NCBI GenBank assembly: GCA_947184155.2
Contig: CAMXCT020000906.1
Span: 124,001 to 188,000 of the forward strand
Length of the DNA stretch: 64,000 nt
DNA from: Cladocopium goreaui
Taxonomy: Eukaryota > Sar > Dinophyceae > Suessiales > Symbiodiniaceae
Direction of reading: 5' to 3'
Shown here: positions 1 through 10,270 of the stretch, one piece after another
How positions within the stretch are numbered: the stretch's first letter is position 1
Layout: every line of letters starts with the position of its first letter
Program-made: the position numbers and the translations under genes
Notes under the pieces: model-generated
Seen by the model: the letters and a program-made list of their open reading frames with translations, nothing else
Database searches by the model: none
Told to the model about the DNA's origin: nothing

Positions 1-655
1 GAGGGGTCATTCACTGTGTCTCCTGCACCCTCGGGGCTTGCAAAATTCATGGACCCAGGATCAATCCGGCGATCCAATGTGTTCAAGAGGTCCGGTTGCA
101 ACCGATGGGCATCGAAGTAGTGGATACCCGGTATTACGACAAGTTGCCGATCCTGTATACCCACGTGAAAAAAGACCTTGTGGCCTCGCTGTCGATGAAC
201 AAGTGCTGGGGACCCATTATAGGCTGCACAGATCCAGAGAGGTGATCTATACCCATCAGCAGCATAACCATACAAGTATTCCCGATCGATCGAGCAGGGG
301 AAAAACCCGCTGGTCGTCAGCACATGATCACGTGTGCGGGACTCTAAAGCTGCAAGGACATCAGGGGGTAGCCGTAGCTTGTCTCTGCATGCCACAACCA
401 ACCGATATCGTCGCCACACTCGCGTGCCATTGGTGGTCACTATCATGGCAATAGCAAGGGGAGGTTTATCTTGGGAAATAAATGGGTCCACCAATCCCCA
501 GTCCAGTATGGCACTTTTGTCGCTGGGGTATTTTGAAGGGCCATGGTACTGAATGTCGCGGCCTTTCAGAGTGAAGTAGCCATAATGGTACACTCCTAGT
601 GTCTGAGCCATGCCAATCATGCCTGCCATATCAAGCGGCGAAACAATATAGGTAT
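1..655 (-). CDS. C-terminal fragment of giant SF1-helicase protein (second copy)
   Basis: The minus strand is open without a stop for about 218 codons and runs off the left edge. My translation starts near YIVSPLDMAGMIGMAQ and later reads EYLYGYAADG and GIHYFDAHRLQP. These match LLVSPLDMMGLMGMAQ, VLYAYAADR and GIYFFDGWRVHP in the same order in the C-terminal part of the 2116-aa protein at 20970-27320. The segment therefore begins just after helicase motif VI and continues into the tail domain. The two copies are clearly diverged, so this is a second family member rather than a recent duplicate. Its 5' part is cut off at the end of the retrotransposon that begins at 657, and I see no continuation beyond 9494. 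It is probably a truncated or interrupted copy. Homology is seen directly; function is only inferred from the full copy. Confidence 0.8.
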
Positions 656-656
656 G

Positions 657-1122
657 TTATTTTCGCTAACAAACCACAAGACGATGGGGAAGGATCAAAC
701 GTATAGATCCATATTCATATATGTGGTTTATTTATTTAAACTAACAATAAAACATCAAGAAGAATAATATATAACAATATATTATTCAACCAAATATCTC
801 GAGGATACGCGCGCCATCGAAAGTGTGTTTCCAAATCGTGATCATCAAACTGCACAAGGACATGCGGATAAATCACAAAAGCAAATCGAAACAAACAAAC
901 AATGGACATCACTGAAATGAAAACGTGGCGGGGGAATGCTGCCTCTCTTTTTGTCGCGGATTCACTTCGAATGCACAGTCGGGGTAAAGACAGGAAAGGT
1001 TGCAGTTTCAACCTGTAGCGAACAAATCATGTTTTTGTCACAGGAAGGTGGCAGATGATGCTATCTGCGTAGGGTCAAGCTTTCCGGTTGCATGCTTCCG
1101 GAACACCCGTTGATATACCCCC
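657..1122 (-). repeat. Split direct repeat, copy A1
   Basis: Matches 1441-1892 almost base for base from TTATTTTCGCTAAC to GTTGATATACCCC. It differs mainly by about 15 extra bases near 775-790 and a few substitutions. It forms the outer 3' end of the retrotransposon in coding sense. Confidence 0.9.
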
Positions 1123-1164
1123 CCCGCAGCGTGGGTGGGTGAACGTAGTGAAAGTAGGGTGGGT

Positions 1165-1440
1165 AACGCTGCCCTCTTAAAAAGGGTGGAATTCCCACCC
1201 ACCCTCCCTTGAAACGGAAAACATCAAACGAATGAAAAATCACACATGTGAACATGAAGAATCATCGATGTTTCCAGTTAAACAGGGAGACAACCAACAA
1301 ACTGTTTACTGTTTGTGTTTGTTTGTTGTTTGGTGGTTTCAGAGATTTTTTTTTTTGGTCTTGTTAATTTGTCCCACTGGGACAAATTTTTGTTGTCGTG
1401 AAAATAAGGCATTCATCTTTGATTCTCAAAGAGGTGTTGC
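1165..1440 (-). repeat. Split direct repeat, copy B1
   Basis: Near-identical to 9218-9494, from AACGCTGCCCTCTTAAAAAG to AAAGAGGTGTTGC. It is directly joined to A2. It contains the short palindrome TTTGTCCCACTGGGACAAAT. Confidence 0.9.
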
Positions 1441-1892
1441 TTATTTTCGCTAACAAACCACAAGACGATGGGGAAGGATCAAACGTATAGATCCATATTC
1501 ATATATGTGGTTTATTTATTTAAACTAACAATAAAACATCAAGAAGAATAATATATAACAACAAATATCTCGAGGATACGCGCGCCATCGAAAGTGTGTT
1601 TCCAAATCGTGATCATCAAACTGCACAAGGACATGCGGATAAATCACAAAAGCAAATCGAAACAAACAAACAATGGACATCACTGAAATGAAAACGTGGC
1701 GGTGGAATGCTGCCTCTCTTTTTGTCGCGGATTCACTTCGAATGCACAGTCGGGGTAAAGACAGGAAAGGTTGCAGTTTCAACCTGTAGCGAACAAATCA
1801 TTTTTTTGTCACAGGAAGGTGGCAGATGATGCTATCTGCGTAGGGTCAAGCTTTCCGGTTGCATGCTTCCGGAACACCCGTTGATATACCCC
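1441..1892 (-). repeat. Split direct repeat, copy A2
   Basis: Inner copy of A1. The last codons and stop of the RT/RNase H ORF (stop at 1846) lie inside this repeat. Confidence 0.9.
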
Positions 1893-4800
1893 ACTGACTT
1901 AAGTGTGCAGGAAGAACCACTGAGAGAAGTTTGGCTTGGGTAAGCCAGGCCACGTTAAAGTTCAGCCTAGATGCGTCGTCTGCTGGGTTGCTAGCGGACG
2001 GGACTCGTCCGAACCATGGTAACAAACCTAACAACTTCTCATACTTGACAAAGTCTCGCACCATGCCTGCTGCCGCTGGGGTGGCTCCCTCCGCACGGAC
2101 AAAGGCACTATGTGCTGCAGTATTGTCTAAGTAAAACACAACGTGGCTCTTCTCCAACAACTTGGCCCATATCCTGATGGCTACCAGGACTGGGAGGATC
2201 TCAAGCTCATATATTGGATGTTCTGAATGTTCCAGGAATTGGTCCAGCAAGGTCTGTGGAACAGGCAACCCAAAGAACTCTAATGACCTTCCCCATTCAT
2301 CAACTAGTAGGCCACCAACAGTGGCAGGTGTATTGGAAGTGGGTTCAAACGCTCCATCCGTGAAGACAAAGAAGGTGCTGGAATGAGATAGGGAGACTTG
2401 GACTGGTCTGGCTCTGACCAGTTCCTCCGCCAGAAATTTCAACGCATGGTTCAGGTCATCGGGCTTGTTGATGGTTTTGGTTTTGAACCTTGCGTATCTC
2501 GAAATCACCCTCACTGCAGTATTCAACTCTCGGCCAAAAACATAGGAACTGAACCACACCAACCGACCATGCAGTTTCTCCAGCGCTTTCACCTCTACCG
2601 TCTCGACCTGCAAAAATTCATGCAATGTGGCTAGGAGCTCTTCTCGTCTTTTGTCAGTGTGACCTAAGACAAAAGACCCATGGTCGGTTTCAGACAAGTC
2701 GAATTCCAACCCCAGGGTTTTGAACTTCTCCGCAAAGTCTGGGGCCTTGGGGCCCGTCTCAGCATATTTCACTCCAAGCAAATGCAACAAGGACTCTACA
2801 CAGAAGGTCACCTCTTGAGCCGTCTGCCTGGTACACAAAGCAGTATAATCATCAAAGAAATTGGTCCAAATGAGCCGCAGCCCCACCGTGCCAATGAACT
2901 TAATGGAAGCTGCTATGCGCAAGAATGAAGAGACAGAGGCTGTGGCCCCGAACGGTAGCGATTGGACCGCAAAGAACTTGACTCCGCCGCCCGGGTGACG
3001 CTGGGCAATCCTGAGAGTTTTTTGGTGCTCGACGTCGACCCCAAATTGCTTATAAGCGCTTTTCAAGTCAAACGTCCTACCCACAAGATTCAGCAGAGCA
3101 CTTTCACCGCATTTTTTCAACATCACAAGGATGGTGGCCGTCAGCTCGTCCACCGACTCCACCCTGAGTTTTTCGGCCATGCCCACCGTTTGGTTAACTC
3201 CAGCTGCTGAAAAATCGTCGATCACCCGCAATTTACCGCCCTGCTGCAAAGGAAAGCGTTTGGCTACATGCACCACACGCAAATCTGAAACTTCACAAGG
3301 TTCTAGCCACCCATTCTGAATCTCTGCCTGGGTTTCTTCCCAAGCCGGGACATCCAACTCTGAATCTCCGGCCTGTGCCAACGATTCCACCACTGCATGG
3401 TTCAGTCCAAGTGCAATGCCCCGCAATTGATCCACGGTCATGTCTGGAGGCCGCACATCAGGCACAAAAACTCCTGATTCTTCGGTCCAACCTGTCATAG
3501 GGAAACCTCGGATGATTTCGTCCACCACCTTGGCATCTTGGTATCCTAGTTCAAGCAAAATTTCACGCCACAATAAGAGGCGTTTGCCTGCCAGGACCCT
3601 GCGCAAGTGTGCAGGCAACTTGGAGTGCAAATCCTCCTCATGTTCATGCAACTCTTTTGCCCTTTGCAACCATTTTTTCAAAAACCGGGCTCTAAGCAAA
3701 GAAAGTTTCGCCGCATTCCCCAAAAGATGATCCACAGCAACTTCAGCCTCACTACTCACCCTTGCAAGCAAGAAACGTGGATGCCCTAATGCCACTGCAG
3801 CTGCAATGAACTCGGTTGGATCTCTTGGAACGCCTACTTTCACCAGTTCGAAGGTTTCTCCATCATCCAAATGGGAGACCATGGTGGCACCCTTTTGGGT
3901 CATGAAAACGTCCCGCCTAAACCCCCATTGAATTTGACGTGACACTATTTTTGAACCCTTAGGACAAAGTTTTTCCAACTGCAATTTTGAAGCATCCTCC
4001 AGGCTTACTGCCATGACTAGAAAATGACCAAACTCAGACAAAATCGGCCGCAACTTCTGCTGACGAGGTTGTGTAGTGAACAACTGCCTTTTTCCGACTG
4101 CGCTGTCGTGTTGCAGCTGCTGTGTCAAACTGTCATCTGGTGCTAAGCCTCGGCAGGTTGCTTCTTGCAAAAGGATGCTTGCCATGCGTTCACACAGAAG
4201 AACTGGGTATGCAGCTTCGTCCTTGGTTGGAAAAATCCATCGGCCATCAACAAACCGAGGCCGCCATGACTGGTGTGGATGGCTCCTGTCACACTCCAGA
4301 GCCAATGATGCAAACAGGTTTATTTCTGGGGCGCGAGGGTTAAAAGACCAAAACTTTGTTGCTTTGTCTCGGGTGCCACCGTGCATGCAACTGTGAAAAA
4401 TGGTCTCATGACCTCCTTTGACTGCCTTGTAGAGCCTTTGCATCATTGATGTCAACCAGAAAAGTGAGTTCTTAGGGTTCTCTACTGAGACCGAAATTCC
4501 CAGATCCACCAAGAGCAAGATGAGCCTCACTGCGGCTTCATATGAATCGTTGGCTGATATCACCCTTGCAGCTTCACTTGAAGTCAAATTGTCAAGGCCA
4601 TCAGGCTTCTCCTCGGACCTAAGGGGCCGTGGTTGGCGCTCTTTAGGCAATCCAGGGACCAAACGCTCCCGGGCTTTGGAAGCGGTCCCACAACTGGGCG
4701 CGAAGTGCGCATGCAAGAGCCGATGCCTCTCGGCTTTGACCAAGCCCTCCAGTATTGAAAAATGATTCTTATCACACAAGTCATATTTTGCAACTGCTGC

Positions 4801-5046
4801 GTTTTCTGCTCTACTCAAGTCTTTATCCACCGACAATGCTTGTAGGCCAATTCCACGACAAGCTTTGCTGAGCCGACACGATCCGGCAAAAATCTCAAGG
4901 ACCAGTCCTGTACCCTTATTGCACATTGAATCGCCAGGCAACTGATGGCTGGCAGGCTGCGTCTGACTAATGGGACCAGGCCGATCGACATCCTTTATAG
5001 GACACATTGGAAATCTTGAGCAAAAATTGGATGGCCCACTGTACAA
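1846..5046 (-). CDS. Methyltransferase-like / reverse transcriptase / RNase H polyprotein
   Basis: The frame has 1066 codons. The listed start codon is TTG and an in-frame stop lies just upstream, so ATG starts at 5007 or 4926 are more likely. Residues about 50-200 resemble a DNA methyltransferase: LEIFAGSCRL (53 onward, motif I-like), APSCGTAS (116-123, where C5 enzymes have PPC) and ENPKNSLFW (189-197). The reverse transcriptase spans about 560-830, with VIDDFS near 607 and the catalytic FFDDY near 730. RNase H follows, with FVFTDGAFEP near 896, the acidic ELE near 943, YLDNTAA near 972 and ADDASRL near 1022. It copies the element RNA to DNA. Whether the methyltransferase-like part is active is unknown; the expected proline before the cysteine is serine. 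The stop lies inside repeat A2. Confidence 0.9.
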   Translation of the reverse strand: MYSGPSNFCSRFPMCPIKDVDRPGPISQTQPASHQLPGDSMCNKGTGLVLEIFAGSCRLSKACRGIGLQALSVDKDLSRAENAAVAKYDLCDKNHFSILEGLVKAERHRLLHAHFAPSCGTASKARERLVPGLPKERQPRPLRSEEKPDGLDNLTSSEAARVISANDSYEAAVRLILLLVDLGISVSVENPKNSLFWLTSMMQRLYKAVKGGHETIFHSCMHGGTRDKATKFWSFNPRAPEINLFASLALECDRSHPHQSWRPRFVDGRWIFPTKDEAAYPVLLCERMASILLQEATCRGLAPDDSLTQQLQHDSAVGKRQLFTTQPRQQKLRPILSEFGHFLVMAVSLEDASKLQLEKLCPKGSKIVSRQIQWGFRRDVFMTQKGATMVSHLDDGETFELVKVGVPRDPTEFIAAAVALGHPRFLLARVSSEAEVAVDHLLGNAAKLSLLRARFLKKWLQRAKELHEHEEDLHSKLPAHLRRVLAGKRLLLWREILLELGYQDAKVVDEIIRGFPMTGWTEESGVFVPDVRPPDMTVDQLRGIALGLNHAVVESLAQAGDSELDVPAWEETQAEIQNGWLEPCEVSDLRVVHVAKRFPLQQGGKLRVIDDFSAAGVNQTVGMAEKLRVESVDELTATILVMLKKCGESALLNLVGRTFDLKSAYKQFGVDVEHQKTLRIAQRHPGGGVKFFAVQSLPFGATASVSSFLRIAASIKFIGTVGLRLIWTNFFDDYTALCTRQTAQEVTFCVESLLHLLGVKYAETGPKAPDFAEKFKTLGLEFDLSETDHGSFVLGHTDKRREELLATLHEFLQVETVEVKALEKLHGRLVWFSSYVFGRELNTAVRVISRYARFKTKTINKPDDLNHALKFLAEELVRARPVQVSLSHSSTFFVFTDGAFEPTSNTPATVGGLLVDEWGRSLEFFGLPVPQTLLDQFLEHSEHPIYELEILPVLVAIRIWAKLLEKSHVVFYLDNTAAHSAFVRAEGATPAAAGMVRDFVKYEKLLGLLPWFGRVPSASNPADDASRLNFNVAWLTQAKLLSVVLPAHLSQWGISTGVPEACNRKA

Positions 5047-5087
5047 GGCCTTGGCTCACATGCACCCTGTTGATCTGATGTTTCTAG

Positions 5088-6272
5088 TCAACCAGGGCAA
5101 TCTGCTGCTCCGTGTCCCGTTTTGTGACACTTCATGCATACGTGCATCCCAAATCTGCACCGGCCATTCTTGACTGTGTTATTGCACCCTTTCTTAAGGT
5201 TCCTATGCCAGCAAATGGGTTTGCCGTCTGCAGTCCTACTTGTCAACCCTTTCAACTCAGCTGGCATCTGAGGCACGGGCTTCGGCGGCTGGTTTTTTGG
5301 CTTTTTAGGACTTGGTTTATCTCCAGGCTCATCACCAGGACGCTTTGGGGTTTTCGGTGCAACTGGCTGCTGCTTTGGGTATGCAATCAAATGAACATTG
5401 ATGCGTGGGTCGTGCATCAGGCGCTTGAACGTTTTGTCCAACGGCGGCTCTCTGCCAGGCAATGCTTTCAAACCATCTGTATGTTCCATGGCAAGCAATG
5501 TAAACATCTCCCGATCAGCTTTGAGAATCTGACTCACTCCAACTGCTGAAAAATTTGCTGGAGCATCTGAGATCAGCACGGTCATGAGCTTGTCCAACCA
5601 AAGTTGACACAACTCCCAGGAAAGCAAATGAAGCATCTCGAAAGCCAAGTGCCGTCGCATCAAAGCAAAGTAAACCTTCAACTCAGTGGAAGTGTCAATG
5701 TCTGTCATGGCATTGGCTGTGGTTGTTTTCAAGGCCCCCTGTTCAAGGGTAACGATTTGCTTGGTCTTCTGTTTTGCCTCATTCTGAATCTCGTGTTCCC
5801 TTGAATGGCACTTTGAGGGATGAATGTAAATGATGGCACCTGACTCTATCAAGTTGTACACCTGGTCAATCAACTGGTGGGCTGGCTGCTGCTCAGGTCG
5901 GTGCGACAACCCACTGATTCGGCGCTTCTGCATTTCAAGGCGATTCTGCTTTTCAACAAATGGAAGTTTACGCACAGGCTCTGACGGGTCAGTTGCTGTT
6001 ACCTGCGACTTCATATCTGCCATAAGAAATGTACAAGCCTCAAAATGGAGTCTCCTTATGTTGGCTGTGTTCCCCACTGTGGCCACTCCTCCATGAATTT
6101 TTCCCGCCAAATCTGACAGCTCTGTTTCACTGACTTGGTTCTGAGGTGACCCCAACGAAAATGCCAGAGTTGAAAAAGACGTGATGTCCTGGGCCTTACA
6201 CTTCGTGTAGAGCTGGTCCTCCAGTTCATCACAACGCTTTTGAAAAGCGGCCTCTGATTCCACCAGTGCCAT
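5088..6272 (-). CDS. Gag-like protein with CCCH-like and CCHC zinc motifs
   Basis: A 394-aa frame from ATG at 6272. The N-terminal two thirds is helical-looking with no recognised domain. A lysine/proline-rich linker (about 310-345) follows. The C-terminus carries a cysteine/histidine cluster (CWHRNLKKGC...CRFGMHVC) and then a clean CCHC knuckle, CMKCHKTGHGAADC. A basic linker plus a zinc knuckle at the C-terminus is typical of retroelement nucleocapsid proteins that bind element RNA. The RT ORF begins about 40 bp downstream in another frame, behind an in-frame stop, so RT expression needs reinitiation, frameshifting or a separate RNA. Role inferred from position and zinc motifs. Confidence 0.8.
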   Translation of the reverse strand: MALVESEAAFQKRCDELEDQLYTKCKAQDITSFSTLAFSLGSPQNQVSETELSDLAGKIHGGVATVGNTANIRRLHFEACTFLMADMKSQVTATDPSEPVRKLPFVEKQNRLEMQKRRISGLSHRPEQQPAHQLIDQVYNLIESGAIIYIHPSKCHSREHEIQNEAKQKTKQIVTLEQGALKTTTANAMTDIDTSTELKVYFALMRRHLAFEMLHLLSWELCQLWLDKLMTVLISDAPANFSAVGVSQILKADREMFTLLAMEHTDGLKALPGREPPLDKTFKRLMHDPRINVHLIAYPKQQPVAPKTPKRPGDEPGDKPSPKKPKNQPPKPVPQMPAELKGLTSRTADGKPICWHRNLKKGCNNTVKNGRCRFGMHVCMKCHKTGHGAADCPG

Positions 6273-6742
6273 GTTTCAGCAACGGGTAGCGTTTGAGGTC
6301 CCTACAACAAAAGAAACAATGAACCAGCTGTCAAAGTGAAAGAAAAACTGGGTCAGATCCAAAAGAGGGTGTATTTAGAATGGAGTGTGGTTTATCAACT
6401 TCTGTATCTATATGACATGCTCACTTATGCAATTTGCAACAAGTTGAGAGTGCCTGGGTTAAGGTCTGGACGTTCCTGACATGCATGATGAAATGAGCCA
6501 AACAAACGTATCATGCACTTCATGTTGCACACCTGGAGCCGACATGTATGACAAGTGGAATGAAATGTTTGACAGGTGGTTTTCAATGTGTGCGTTCTCA
6601 CCGTGTCTCATGTTGACACTAACTGGTGAATGATTTGCACAAGGAGATGCTGCCTGTCAAATTTTTTCCACAAGAAGGCTCATAGCTCTGCGTTGCCAAG
6701 TGTTTGGCTGCAAAGGTCCAGCGCTCATGTTGTCTGGCTCAT

Positions 6743-8767
6743 TCATCCGACCCTAGACACGAGCGGGTGCCCAGCTGTGCGCCAACATCGGCCACAGCAA
6801 GGGGTGTCCCAACGGAGTTTGCTGGCCTGGGAAATCTCATGCTTTTCCCCAGCCATCCTTCCACACTGGAACACCCTATGGTGCTCCAACTCCATGAGGT
6901 GAAGCATGCGGCTCTTGGTGTGCTGGTACATCTTGAAGCCCACCGGCGCCTTTGGCACGGTTACGGGTCGACTGCACCTTGCAGATGCCACTGCACTTTC
7001 ATCTGAGCTTGAACAGGTGTCAGCTTCGTCCTCACTGTCAGACTCAGCAATTTGTTCCACCTGTGCCATCTCATGCTTAACGTCCTCATCATCACTGACC
7101 AGAATAACTGTACTGTCAATCTCCTCTGTGGCTGGGTCCAAGTTCATTGAAAAGTATCCAGCCCTTGTGGTGTCCGGCATAAAAATGCCACTGCGTATGT
7201 CAGCCAGCATGCGTGCCATAACCCGCAAGGGCTCAGCCAGGGCGTCTCTTGAATATCTGATGACCGACTGCAAGTGGGAAACATGGGCCCCCAAAATCTC
7301 ACGCACTGATATCTCTGCTCCATACTTCGCTAAGTATGAAAGGATGGTGGCTTTGGCACTATGGGATGAAATTCTGCGTTCACCCATTGCTATGCCACCT
7401 CTCCTCAAAAGCAAACGGATCCACTCCGCAACTTCCTTAGTGGTAAGGGGCCTTTTGGTGGCCTCCCCTGCAGCGTTCGGTGCTGGCATGATGGGAAAAT
7501 CCTCATGCAAAGGTGCCTGCAACATGTTTCTAACTACCAGCCAGTTCTGCGCCCAGTTCTCTGCCGACGCACCAATGGCTGGGGCCACTGCTGTAAGCAA
7601 ACCACCCCTCCAAGCATTTGCATACTTTGTCTTGTACTCTGAAATGGATAACTCCACAAACTCAGGACAATGAGGGTGTGGATCTGCTGTCATTTCATTC
7701 GAGTGCTGAAAATCTGACCACCTCGACCTTGTATAAACACATCCCAGGAAAGCGCCAGCCATGTTACGATCCCAAACATCTGCATCAGGTGAAGCAAGGA
7801 TGTCATGAAGTACCCGCAGCTCTGCAACTGTCAGCGGTGCTGCCTGACGGTTTGGCCCAGCTGTTGTCTGCTTTGCCGCACCTAAGCAGCGCTTGGACAG
7901 CAGGTCTGTCAAACCATTGAGGCCTAACACATGCTCCATGAACCTGATGGACTCAATCACAGCTGCAAGTCTCGACTGAGGTGCGCCTTCAGACCTTTGC
8001 TCCTTGAGAAAAGCATACAAGTCTGACTCAACCCCAGGCGCTGTCATCCCGTGATTGCGCAGAAATGTCATGTACCGTGTAATGGAGTTCACTCGTTTCA
8101 ACAAGGTCAAAGGTGATCTGCCACTCAAAACATCTCTCATCATGGACATTTGCTCACCCAAGGTGGGTAATTCAGCCAGTTGAGCCACCAAGATAAATGA
8201 CGTTGGAAACATGATCACCACGTCATACCAGCGTTTCAAAGCCACGTCCAGCTTGGCTTCATGAAGCTCCTGCCATGACGCCACATCCGAGGCCATGACC
8301 ACTTGTTGCCAGGCCTGAGGTTCAGCTGCAATGCGCCTGCTTTTCAAAGCCGGGTGTTGCACTGGCAAGACATCTGGCAGAGGAGCCACTGCAGGTCTAC
8401 TCAAAACAGGCATTGTCAAGCTACTTGAACGCTCTGACACATCAAAAATATGTTTCCACACGCCCGTTTCCCAAGGCATCGTCCACTGTGGCGCCGGCTC
8501 CAAAGATTGCCATGCTCTGTCCAATGCATTTTGAAAATCACCGGAAGTGAAAACATGCAAACCGTCCAACACTGAACCAGCAAAGTTTACTGCCGTAACA
8601 TCCCAGTCGTCCAATTGGTCCCCCACTGTTTCAGATGGATCAACCCTGGCGTCATCAAAAAAGGGTTCAGACTGTTCACCACCATATGGGTATCCAACAT
8701 CAAAACCTGACCCCGCAAAATCTCCCATAGGAAAAAGGTCAGGATTCGTATCTGTGGCCTCAGTCAT
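6743..8767 (-). CDS. Tyrosine recombinase (integrase) of the retrotransposon
   Basis: The frame is open from 9124, but residues before MTEATDTNPD look non-coding, so I place the start at the ATG at 8767 (674 aa). The C-terminal half shows the tyrosine-recombinase pattern: a box-A arginine in CVYTRSRWSDF, then ISSHSAKATILSYL (H-x-x-K where most families have H-x-x-R), then LGAH followed by SVIRYSRDAL with the probable nucleophilic tyrosine. After the catalytic domain comes an acidic serine-rich linker. A final cysteine/histidine segment reads KSRMLHLMEL, VFQCGR and PCCGRCW, a possible zinc-binding module. The protein would integrate the circular or linear DNA copy. It lies upstream of the Gag-like and RT genes, which is unusual for this class. 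Confidence 0.82.
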   Translation of the reverse strand: MTEATDTNPDLFPMGDFAGSGFDVGYPYGGEQSEPFFDDARVDPSETVGDQLDDWDVTAVNFAGSVLDGLHVFTSGDFQNALDRAWQSLEPAPQWTMPWETGVWKHIFDVSERSSSLTMPVLSRPAVAPLPDVLPVQHPALKSRRIAAEPQAWQQVVMASDVASWQELHEAKLDVALKRWYDVVIMFPTSFILVAQLAELPTLGEQMSMMRDVLSGRSPLTLLKRVNSITRYMTFLRNHGMTAPGVESDLYAFLKEQRSEGAPQSRLAAVIESIRFMEHVLGLNGLTDLLSKRCLGAAKQTTAGPNRQAAPLTVAELRVLHDILASPDADVWDRNMAGAFLGCVYTRSRWSDFQHSNEMTADPHPHCPEFVELSISEYKTKYANAWRGGLLTAVAPAIGASAENWAQNWLVVRNMLQAPLHEDFPIMPAPNAAGEATKRPLTTKEVAEWIRLLLRRGGIAMGERRISSHSAKATILSYLAKYGAEISVREILGAHVSHLQSVIRYSRDALAEPLRVMARMLADIRSGIFMPDTTRAGYFSMNLDPATEEIDSTVILVSDDEDVKHEMAQVEQIAESDSEDEADTCSSSDESAVASARCSRPVTVPKAPVGFKMYQHTKSRMLHLMELEHHRVFQCGRMAGEKHEISQASKLRWDTPCCGRCWRTAGHPLVSRVG

Positions 8768-9217
8768 TTTCTGCCCGTTGAGAAGACACGCTGGGAGTGT
8801 CCACCTGTGTCCAGGAACCTGTAATGATACGAATGGCAGGCGCAGTGTTACCCAAATGAAAAATATCTGGATTCCTAGCACCAGGCGTGTACAAATACGA
8901 CAGGATGCTGTGTTGCAACAAAACTGCAGAACCACCACCTGCAAGAATGTAACTGCAAGATGTAGAATCAGATTGCAATGGTCGATGTGGCACCAGCGGC
9001 CTAAACACAGGAAGCCGAGGTTGTGACCTGTGTTGCATAAAAGACGATCTCCTAAAGAGTCCAAATCCAGGCGAAGAAAATCACAAATGCAGTGCCAAAA
9101 CCTGAAATCACTGACAAAATGCACAGCCGATACGGAAATGGAACAGGTACCACTGGTTGAAAAACCACAGGAGACCGAAGCAACGCTTGGCCACGCGCCA
9201 CTGCTTTGCCCATTGCC

Positions 9218-9494
9218 AACGCTGCCCTCTTAAAAAGGGTGGAATTCCCACCCACCCTCCCTTGAAACGGAAAACATCAAACGAATGAAAAATCACACAT
9301 GTGAACATGAAGTATCATCGATGTTTCCAGTTAAACAGGGAGACAACCAACAAACTGTTTACTGTTTGTGTTTGTTTGTTGTTTGGTGGTTTCAGAGATT
9401 ATTTTTTTTTGGTCTTGTTAATTTGTCCCACTGGGACAAATTTTTGTTGTCGTGAAAATAAGGCATTCATCTTTGATTCTCAAAGAGGTGTTGC
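9218..9494 (-). repeat. Split direct repeat, copy B2 (5' end of element in coding sense)
   Basis: Outer copy of B1 (1165-1440). The match ends at GAGGTGTTGC (9494), where unrelated sequence begins, which fixes the element boundary. Confidence 0.9.
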
Positions 9495-10270
9495 AGCATT
9501 GTTACATACGGGAATGTTGTTTTTTCACCCAGATTGCTGTGTCTAACAATGGGAGGGCACCCTCCAATACATTCCCCAGGAATGGGCTACACCCTGCGCA
9601 TTACCGCTGGTTGAGCTTTGAATGCTTTGGTCTTAACGACAGTGTATAAATATAAATAAGTGAATATATATATATATATATAAACAAATAAATAAATAGA
9701 CCCTTGATCCTGTCTCCAGGACATAGCTGCAGGAGAAGGTCGCGAGAAGCCTGCGGAGGACAATGTTGTTTTTAACTATCTATCTATATATATATATACA
9801 CACATATTGGACCACCAGCCACGGCAGTACATGGCAGTGTTTGATGCGTTATAGATGCTCTGCGAGACATGTTGTTTAACCACCACCGAGGTATATTGGA
9901 TATCTTTTGTACATATGATGAAATGGATGTTTAGATATATATATATATATATGTTCAAAAGATAGACGAACATTTGATGGGAATATATATATATACAGAC
10001 AGATATAGCCAATAATCGGGATGGTAGCGGCCATGTTGGTGGCCAGGAAAAGATTCTAGAAACAAGTCCAAAGAAGCATCCGCGGGAAGAAGCCAAAGAG
10101 GTGGAAATAGCGTGCTCGGTAGTGGGGGAAAGGGTAGAATGAAAACTGATTCAGCTTGAAAACAATTCCTGGGCAGAAGGGTTAGAATGTGGGACCCAAT
10201 GTGGGATGGGTTGAATCCTTTCTACAGGTTTTATTTTGGTTCGAGCTGAGCAGTTTTTAGGGGTCTTGTC
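9495..10270. repeat. AT-rich spacer with (TA)n tracts
   Basis: Several (TA)n runs (about 9667-9685, 9783-9800, 9938-9955 and 9984-9997) in otherwise unique sequence. Open frames here are made of repetitive tyrosine/isoleucine and are not credible genes. Confidence 0.7.

Larger units (their letters stand above)
657..9494 (-). mobile_element. Tyrosine-recombinase (DIRS/Ngaro/PAT-like) retrotransposon with split direct repeats
   Basis: Read on the minus strand the order is: repeat B2 (9494-9218), recombinase ORF, Gag-like ORF, methyltransferase-like/RT/RNase H ORF, repeat A2 (1892-1441), repeat B1 (1440-1165), a 42-bp linker, and repeat A1 (1122-657). This is the A1-ORFs-B1-A2-B2 split-direct-repeat layout known for PAT and Ngaro elements, which integrate through a tyrosine recombinase and leave no target duplication. 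All three ORFs are long and unbroken and the repeat pairs are nearly identical, so insertion looks fairly recent. About 470 bp between the Gag-like and recombinase ORFs (6273-6742) and 450 bp of leader (8768-9217) hold no convincing gene. The ORF order differs from the usual gag-RT-YR and from VIPER (gag-YR-RT). Confidence 0.85.
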
